Notes under the pieces: generated by a model | What the model was told of the DNA's origin: nothing | What the model saw: only the letters and a program-made list of their open reading frames with translations | Database searches by the model: none | In this document: one piece after another, positions 33,857 to 38,815 of the stretch | Position numbering within the stretch: the stretch's first letter is position 1 | Layout of the letters: every line of letters starts with the position of its first letter | Assembly: GCA_027682925.1 (NCBI GenBank) | Contig: JAQCYU010000023.1 | Span: 1 to 38,815 of the forward strand | DNA: 38,815 bases | Origin: Coriobacteriaceae bacterium AF45-21 | Lineage (GTDB): Bacteria; Actinomycetota; Coriobacteriia; Coriobacteriales; Coriobacteriaceae | Direction of reading: 5' to 3' | Made by a program: the position numbers and the translations under genes

Positions 33857-33897
33857 ACCACCACAAAGGGGACAGGCACCTTTGTGGTGGTTTTCGA
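33857..33897. repeat. CACCACAAAGG palindrome between the two orphan genes
   Basis: ACCACCACAAAGG (33857-33869) and CCTTTGTGGTGGT (33879-33891) with loop GGACAGGCA, then TTTCGAC. Same family as 33053-33087, 34725-34759 and, in opposite orientation, 34926-34966. Confidence 0.8.
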
Positions 33898-34001
33898 CGC
33901 TAACGGTCGACCATCTCGTGCCATGAGATTAAACTTGAATTGTTCTCTGAACATATCCATTTCTGCCTATCCTCAACAGATCTTTGTCTCGAGGAGCGCA
34001 T

Positions 34002-34670
34002 ATGAAGCCGTCTCATTCCACCGGTCGCAACGTCATTACCATTTTCGCCATACCCATCGCGATGTTCTTCTTTATCGTCGTCACGCCCTTTTCCCTCGGT
34101 ATCGCCTCGCCCTTCGATTTATGCGGAATGGTCGACGCCGGCTCGCGTGCCACCTCGCTCTCCTTTATCTGTCGCGGCGTGTTTTACGAAGATGGAATTC
34201 CCACCGGAATTTGGCGGTCAAAGTTACCGCTGCTCGGTCAGATCGACGGATGCTCCCCCTATTTCTGCCTTGGACCTCAGGCGCTAAACTATCTAATCGA
34301 CGACCAGCCACTCGACTCCATCACCCTCGCCTACGACTACGCACCAAACACCGATGAGCGCCACATGAACCAAGTCCTCGACAAGATGCTTGGACAGTGC
34401 GGGCTCACCGAGGAGGCCGGTCGAACCATCTATAGCAACCAGAAATTAAAGCGAACAGAGCTCCGCCGTGTCGGAAAAATCAAAGGGCGAAACGGGGCCG
34501 CCTACTGGGATGCCTGGGCAACACGCGACAAGGGCGAATTCGGACACAGCACCTATATGGTCACTGTCTACACCAAAGACGGAATTAAGGACAATGTTGA
34601 CGATTTCGCGTCATCCAAACTCGGCATCCCCAAAACAACCAGACCCGCCAACCCGGATGAAATTCTGTAG
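34002..34670 (+). CDS. Membrane-anchored or secreted orphan protein, Cys-rich
   Basis: 222 residues from ATG 34002, with GAGGAG seven bases ahead. One N-terminal hydrophobic helix (ITIFAIPIAMFFFIVVTPFSLG) is followed by an external domain with five Cys (DLCGM, FICRG, GCSPYFCLG, GQCGL). The C-terminal part ends KLGIPKTTRPANPDEIL. No known domain is seen. It is not an obvious homologue of the neighbouring orphan, although both share the layout of one helix plus a domain of about 190 residues. Codon use is less GC-biased than in the core genes, as expected for an accessory island. Confidence 0.75.
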   Translation: MKPSHSTGRNVITIFAIPIAMFFFIVVTPFSLGIASPFDLCGMVDAGSRATSLSFICRGVFYEDGIPTGIWRSKLPLLGQIDGCSPYFCLGPQALNYLIDDQPLDSITLAYDYAPNTDERHMNQVLDKMLGQCGLTEEAGRTIYSNQKLKRTELRRVGKIKGRNGAAYWDAWATRDKGEFGHSTYMVTVYTKDGIKDNVDDFASSKLGIPKTTRPANPDEIL

Positions 34671-34724
34671 AGCCGCCCATTAACATGCCGCTCAACGATC
34701 ACAACAACATCGAGCTCGCCCCCC

Positions 34725-34966
34725 ACCACCACGAAAGGGACAGGCCCCTTTGTGGTGGTTTTCGACTCTGGCACTCGACTGTCTCGATCTGTAACATCTA
34801 GCGGCCCTTTTCGATCTTAGATGTTACAGATTGAGATGAAATGATCAGCGGCGATCGTTTGTCTCAATCTGTAACACCAAGCCCACTTTTAGCGGCCAAG
34901 ATGTTACAGATTAAGACGAATCGAGCCGCCACAAAGGTGCCTGTCCCCAATGTGGCGGTTTTCGAC
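34725..34966. repeat. Palindromic repeat array 2 (two ATCTGTAACA units bracketed by CACAAAGG units)
   Basis: Order: ACCACCACGAAAGG palindrome (34725-34759), units 34782-34836 and 34862-34917 (80 bases apart), and a reversed palindrome CCGCCACAAAGGTGCC...GTGGCGG (34926-34958). The first unit matches unit 1 of array 1 and the second matches unit 3, including the inner ACTTTTAGCGGCCAAG. Array 2 is thus a copy of array 1 with the middle unit missing. Nothing else is seen in the 470 bases between 34671 and 35143 apart from the terminator at 35055. Confidence 0.85.
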
Positions 34967-35054
34967 AAAAAGAAGCCGCCCCATTAACAGAGGCGGCATC
35001 AAGCAAGTCTATTTATTAGCGTCCCTCAAGACCCAACGAAAACGCAGAAATGTA

Positions 35055-35128
35055 GCCCGGGGCTTACCCTTTCCCGAACGCGACCCTCGCGAAGCGCGTG
35101 AGCGGGCGGGAAAGGGTAAGCCCCGGGC
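35055..35128 (-). terminator. Large hairpin after the aconitase-family gene
   Basis: Perfect 22-bp arms (35055-35076 with 35107-35128; starts GCCCGGGGCTTACCC) and a 30-base loop with small inner pairings, 15 bases past the stop. There is no T-run; the stem strength suggests transcript end protection or rho-independent stopping. Confidence 0.6.
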
Positions 35129-35143
35129 GGACAATTAAGTGCG

Positions 35144-37444
35144 TTACTCGGCAGCGGCCTTGAACTTGTTGTAGTTGATCAGGCAGCCGGCCTTAACGAT
35201 GGCACGCTCCTCTGCCGTCATATCGGCAATGTAGAGCTCAATCTGCTCGACCGCACCGTCGGCACGCACCACGTAGGCAGCGATGTTCTTCAGATCGCCA
35301 TCGAGCGCGGCGCGGATACCCGGCACAAAGACGTAATCGCCCACCTCAAAGTTGGGCTCGGCCTCCATCTGGAAGGGCACCATGCCCCAGTTCATCACGT
35401 TGGAGCGATAGCGCTTGGTGGCGTACTCGTGGACGATATTGGCCAGGCCGCCAATTACGCGCTGGCAGCTCGCGGCCTGCTCGCGGGCAGAACCGTCACC
35501 GGGCTTCTTGGCATAGAGCATGGAGCCGTACTCGGTCGCCTTGGCGTCTGCAGCGACACCCGCACCAGCCAGTGCCTCGAACACACCGGCAAGCTCGGCA
35601 TCGAGCGCCGCCAGGTCGCCCGCGGCCTCGCCGGCCACGCGGCGCTTCTCCACCGCGTCAACCTCCTTGGAGCGGCCCACGTAGGCAGGGTCGCGGCGGC
35701 TGAGCGTAAACTCGGCCAGGCCCAGCGGGTTAGAGCGGAAGGAGCTCGTCTCGCCCGAGGGAATGAGCTCGTCGGTCGTAGTAACTGGATCCATGATCTT
35801 GGAGCACACCTTGAGCAGGATGTCATCGCCGAGGGGCTCCATCGCGGGCCACGGCTTGATGTTGGGGCCTTCGACCAACTCGTCGGCAGGCTCCGCCTTG
35901 CCAAAGCCCCAGTACACGCGCTTCTTGTACGGCGCGTCGTCAAAGGTGTACTCGCAGGCCTCGTCCCAAGTCTCCTCGGGCAGGTCGGTCGCCGGCGTCA
36001 GGACGCCGCCGTTGGCAGCCGTCGCCGCAATGGAGCGAGCATCCATCAGGGCCACGGCGCTCAGCTGGCCATTACCCGGCTTGGAACCCTCGCGGTTGGG
36101 GAAATTGCGCGTGGTGTGGCGGATCGAAAGGCCGTTGTTGGCAGGCGTGTCGCCGGCACCAAAGCACGGGCCGCAGAACGCCGTGCGCACGATAGCGCCG
36201 GCCTCCATAAGGTCGTAGATATAGCCACGGCGCGTAAGTTCGAGCGCCACGGGCTGGCTTGTGGGATAGACCGACAGCGAGAACTCGCCGCAGCCGGTGT
36301 TGGCGCCCTTGAGCACGCGGGCAGCCTGGACCACGGAGTCGTAGTTGCCGCCCGAGCAGCCGGCGATAACACCCTGCTGCACACGCAGCTTGCCGTCGAC
36401 GATCTTGTCGAGCAGGCTAAAGTGCGTCTTGCCCTCGCCGATCTTGGCGGCCTCGAGCTCCACCTCGTGCAGGATGTCCTCGAGGTTCTCGTTGAGCTCG
36501 TCGATCTCAAAGCCGTTGGAAGGATGGAACGGCAGGGCGATCATAGGCTTGATGCTCGACAGGTCAACCTCGACGCAGCCGTCGTAGTAGGCGACATCGG
36601 CGGGCTTAAGCTCGCGGTAGTCGTCGCCGCGGCCGTGCATGGTCAAAAACGCGTGCGTGTCCTCGTCGGTGGCCCAGATGCTCGACAGGCAGGTGGTCTC
36701 GGTGGTCATGACGTCAACGCCGTTGCGGTAGTCGGTCGTCATGCTCGCGATGCCCGGGCCCACAAACTCCATGACATTGTTCTTGACGTAGCCCTTGGCA
36801 AAGACGGCGCGAATGATGGCGAGCGCCACGTCGTGCGGGCCGACGCCGGGGCGCGGGGCGCCCGTGAGGTAGATGGCCACGACGCCGGGATAGGCGACAT
36901 CGTAGGTGTCGCGCAGCAGCTGCTTTGCCAACTCGCCGCCGCCCTCGCCCACGGCTATGGTACCCAGGGCACCATAGCGGGTGTGCGAGTCGGAACCCAG
37001 GATCATCTTGCCGCAACCGGCGAAGTTCTCGCGCATAAAGGAGTGGATGACGGCGATGTGCGGCGGAACGAAGATGCCGCCGTACTTCTTGGCTGCGGAA
37101 AGGCCAAAGACATGGTCGTCCTCATTGATGGTGCCGCCCACGGCGCACAGCGAGTTATGGCAGTTGGTGAGCACGTAAGGCAGCGGGAACTGCTCCATGC
37201 CCGAAGCGCGCGCCGTCTGGATGATGCCGACAAAGGTGATGTCGTGGCTCGCCATGGCATCGAAGCGAATCTTGAGTGCCTCGGGGTCGCCCGACGTATT
37301 GTGTGCCTGGAGGATCGAATACGCGATGGTGCCGCGCTTGGCATCCTCGGGTGTCTGCGTAATACCGCGCTCGGCAGCCTCGGCCGCAGGCACAACCTCG
37401 CTGCCGCCGCGCAGGTAGATGCCGTCCTCGTACAGCTTGACCAT
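35144..37444 (-). CDS. Aconitase-family hydratase
   Basis: 766 residues from ATG 37444 (GGGAG eight bases ahead). The [4Fe-4S] ligands are C363 (AGCSGGN), C424 and C427 (FCGPCFG), spaced as in mitochondrial aconitase. [20 protein letters not shown] is the substrate region. The C-terminal swivel domain is present ([12 protein letters not shown]). Size fits mitochondrial-type aconitase and the YbhJ-type hydratases of anaerobes. It interconverts hydroxy-tricarboxylates by dehydration and rehydration; whether the substrate is citrate or a relative cannot be told from sequence. It stands alone, without citrate synthase or isocitrate dehydrogenase nearby. The open frame extends 34 codons upstream, but that part does not resemble the family. 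Confidence 0.88.
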   Translation of the reverse strand: MVKLYEDGIYLRGGSEVVPAAEAAERGITQTPEDAKRGTIAYSILQAHNTSGDPEALKIRFDAMASHDITFVGIIQTARASGMEQFPLPYVLTNCHNSLCAVGGTINEDDHVFGLSAAKKYGGIFVPPHIAVIHSFMRENFAGCGKMILGSDSHTRYGALGTIAVGEGGGELAKQLLRDTYDVAYPGVVAIYLTGAPRPGVGPHDVALAIIRAVFAKGYVKNNVMEFVGPGIASMTTDYRNGVDVMTTETTCLSSIWATDEDTHAFLTMHGRGDDYRELKPADVAYYDGCVEVDLSSIKPMIALPFHPSNGFEIDELNENLEDILHEVELEAAKIGEGKTHFSLLDKIVDGKLRVQQGVIAGCSGGNYDSVVQAARVLKGANTGCGEFSLSVYPTSQPVALELTRRGYIYDLMEAGAIVRTAFCGPCFGAGDTPANNGLSIRHTTRNFPNREGSKPGNGQLSAVALMDARSIAATAANGGVLTPATDLPEETWDEACEYTFDDAPYKKRVYWGFGKAEPADELVEGPNIKPWPAMEPLGDDILLKVCSKIMDPVTTTDELIPSGETSSFRSNPLGLAEFTLSRRDPAYVGRSKEVDAVEKRRVAGEAAGDLAALDAELAGVFEALAGAGVAADAKATEYGSMLYAKKPGDGSAREQAASCQRVIGGLANIVHEYATKRYRSNVMNWGMVPFQMEAEPNFEVGDYVFVPGIRAALDGDLKNIAAYVVRADGAVEQIELYIADMTAEERAIVKAGCLINYNKFKAAAE

Positions 37445-37610
37445 ACTGTCTCCCACTCTGCCCAAAAGATTTGGGCGCATAGCATACATTCGTTCAATAT
37501 CGTGCCATAGAACGGTTGCGAGTGGGTTACGAATCTCTGCGTTCACTTTATCTCAGTAAAGCAGAGGACGAGTTAGGTCCTGGGGAGGCAGACTTAGACG
37601 CTCAAATGAC

Positions 37611-37712
37611 GAGAGTGGATAATCTCCCACTTTGAGCCTGCAAACAGGCAAAAAACGGGAGATTATCCACTCTCATTCTGCAGGTACTCATTTAAGTCTG
37701 TCCCCAATGAGT
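37611..37712. repeat. Two hairpins between hspR and the hydratase gene
   Basis: A perfect 18-bp inverted repeat (GAGAGTGGATAATCTCCC 37611-37628 with 37657-37674) encloses a smaller stem GCCTG/CAGGC. Next to it ACTCATT/AATGAGT (37686-37692 with 37706-37712) encloses TCTGTCCCC, the same GGGGACAG core as the CACAAAGG repeats. These probably end the dnaJ-hspR transcript. Confidence 0.6.
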
Positions 37713-37714
37713 GC

Positions 37715-38131
37715 CTACAGGTCGCCGCCCGTGCCCAGCAGTTTGCGCATGACTTGCTCGGGGTTGACCGAGCCGTCGCGCGGGGCCAGGGCGGTGATCT
37801 TCTTCTGCATCTTATACTCGTGCAGCTCGTCCTCGAGCTGGCGCACGCGGGCGCGGAGCTTTTCGTTCTCGCGCTCGCGCTCCTCGGCACGCTCCTTCAT
37901 ATCGAGGATGCGCACCACGCCGGCAAGGTTGATGCCCTCGTCAGTCAGCTGGTTGATGAGCTCCAGGCGCTCGATATCGGCACGCGAATACAGACGCGTG
38001 TTGCCGCCCGAGCGCTGGGGGTTCACCAGGCCCTTGGACTCGTAGACGCGCAGAGTCTGCGGATGCATGCCGGTCAACTCGGCCGCCACGCTGATCATGT
38101 ACAGCGGTTTATTCCTATTGTCCTCGGCCAT
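37715..38131 (-). CDS. hspR: HspR, MerR-family heat-shock repressor
   Basis: 138 residues. MerR-type DNA-binding domain (YMISVAAELTGMHPQTLRVYE, then GGNTRLYSRADIERL) and a coiled-coil dimer helix (about 75-105: MKERAEERERENEKLRARV). In actinobacteria HspR binds inverted repeats before dnaK and often clpB, with DnaK as co-repressor. Its place 72 bases after a dnaJ gene is the classical dnaK-grpE-dnaJ-hspR order; dnaK and grpE would lie beyond the right edge. The C-terminal tail (ALAPRDGSVNPEQVMRKLLG) is of unknown role. Confidence 0.93.
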   Translation of the reverse strand: MAEDNRNKPLYMISVAAELTGMHPQTLRVYESKGLVNPQRSGGNTRLYSRADIERLELINQLTDEGINLAGVVRILDMKERAEERERENEKLRARVRQLEDELHEYKMQKKITALAPRDGSVNPEQVMRKLLGTGGDL

Positions 38132-38203
38132 GCTACCTGACCCCTTTCCGTCTCGTTATCGTCCATCATAAGCCCGCGGGCGCGGGTGTGCGCCACGACC
38201 GCC

Positions 38204-38815
38204 CTAGTACGTCGCCTTGTAACGGTTGACCTTCTCGCGATAATCGCGCGTGTCGACCTCGCGCAGCTTGGTCATGGCATCGCGCTCGTCATCGGATAGG
38301 TTCGTGGGGACCTGCACCTTGATCTCGACGAGCAGCGCGCCCGTACGGCCACGGTGCTTAACGTCGGGCGCCCCCATTTCCTTAAAGCGGAACTTCTTGC
38401 CCGTCTGGGTACCCGCGGGCACCTTCAGACGAACCGTCGCACCGCCGGGCGTCGGCACGTCCACCGTGCAGCCGAGCGCCGCCTCGTAGACCGAGACCGG
38501 TACCTCCATGGTCACGTCGGCACCTTTACGCTTAAACAGCGGATGCTCCTCCACATGCGTGGTCACGACCAGGTCGCCGCGCTCGCCACCCGCAACGCCA
38601 TACTCGCCGCGACGCTTGTAGCGCAGCTTGCCGCCGTCGACCGCGCCCGCGGGCACCGAGACCGTGATGGTCTGCTGCTCGCCTGTCGAGGGAATGCGAT
38701 AGGTGACCTTGTGCGTCACACCGCGGAACGCGTCCTCGGCAGTTACGTCGACAGTCAGCGACAGGTCGCCGCCCTTGCGCGCGCGGTTGCGGCCCGCGCC
38801 CGCACCGGCAGCGCC
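38204..38815 (-). CDS. dnaJ: DnaJ-family co-chaperone, 3' part only
   Basis: The frame is open to the window edge, so the N-terminal J domain is not visible. The 203 visible residues start in a Gly/Arg linker (AGAGRNRARKGGDLS) and run through both C-terminal substrate-binding barrels (LTVDVTAEDAFRGVTHKVTY, VPAGAVDGGKLRYKRRGEYG, HPLFKRKGADV, PAGTQTGKKFRFKEMGAP) to the end. There is no CxxCxGxG zinc finger between the barrels, so this is a type B (CbpA/DnaJ2-like) protein rather than classical DnaJ. It stimulates DnaK and is probably co-transcribed with hspR. Confidence 0.9.
   Translation of the reverse strand, partial: GAAGAGAGRNRARKGGDLSLTVDVTAEDAFRGVTHKVTYRIPSTGEQQTITVSVPAGAVDGGKLRYKRRGEYGVAGGERGDLVVTTHVEEHPLFKRKGADVTMEVPVSVYEAALGCTVDVPTPGGATVRLKVPAGTQTGKKFRFKEMGAPDVKHRGRTGALLVEIKVQVPTNLSDDERDAMTKLREVDTRDYREKVNRYKATY

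Noticed and set aside
35429..37510. 693-codon open frame opposite the aconitase-family gene
   Set aside because: Antisense shadow of a well recognised enzyme; no ribosome site or domain.

Overview
The window reads as chromosome of a high-GC anaerobic gut actinobacterium of the Coriobacteriia, most likely Collinsella or a close relative. This is inferred from four things together: an FHA/PstP/SEDS-PBP/PASTA-kinase cell-wall cluster, an HspR-type heat-shock repressor beside DnaJ, an abundance of mannose-family PTS genes (usual in Firmicutes, rare in other Actinobacteria), and a codon bias towards G/C in third positions. No phage genes, transposase or CRISPR array was seen. Layout from left to right: (1) 1-7.6 kb, plus strand: fhaA (3' end), fhaB, pstP, a single gene fusing a RodA/FtsW-type glycan polymerase to a class B penicillin-binding protein, and a PASTA kinase. 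This is the actinobacterial growth and division signalling cluster, closed by a strong terminator. (2) 7.6-8.0 kb: tRNA-Arg(CCU) on the minus strand, with duplicated and inverted tRNA fragments beside it. (3) 8.0-11.3 kb, minus strand: a mannose/glucose PTS operon (IIAB, IIC, IID, DUF956/ManO) behind a partly duplicated leader. (4) 11.7-17.1 kb: hypA; a large Fe-S/FAD oxidoreductase; a divergent TetR gene followed by a DUF5692 membrane protein. Two near-identical palindromes lie between the divergent genes. (5) 17.2-20.3 kb: a membrane-anchored protein of unknown function and an AAA/DUF4143 ATPase, separated and preceded by palindromic repeats. (6) 20.5-29.3 kb, minus strand: a second mannose-family PTS locus with a LevR-like PRD regulator, IIB, IIC, IID, IIA, then a Nif3-like protein, a neutral-ceramidase-like protein and a HAD phosphatase. 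A near-consensus -24/-12 (sigma-54 type) promoter sits between the regulator and IIB. (7) 29.3-32.6 kb: repeats, a small acidic ORF and clpB. (8) 32.7-35.0 kb: two unrelated membrane-anchored orphan proteins bracketed by two copies of a palindromic repeat array. (9) 35.1-38.8 kb, minus strand: an aconitase-family hydratase, hspR and the 3' part of a dnaJ gene. A notable technical point is that six single-base frame disruptions hit five otherwise normal genes (pknB, PTS IIAB, PTS IIC, the FAD oxidoreductase twice, the ceramidase-like gene). Each can be repaired by one base in or next to a short G/C run, so I suspect sequencing or assembly error before real gene decay. The strongest candidates for undescribed biology are the LevR/-24/-12-controlled PTS + Nif3 + ceramidase-like + HAD operon, the repeat-bracketed orphan pair, and the SEDS-PBP fusion placed inside a kinase/phosphatase/FHA cluster.
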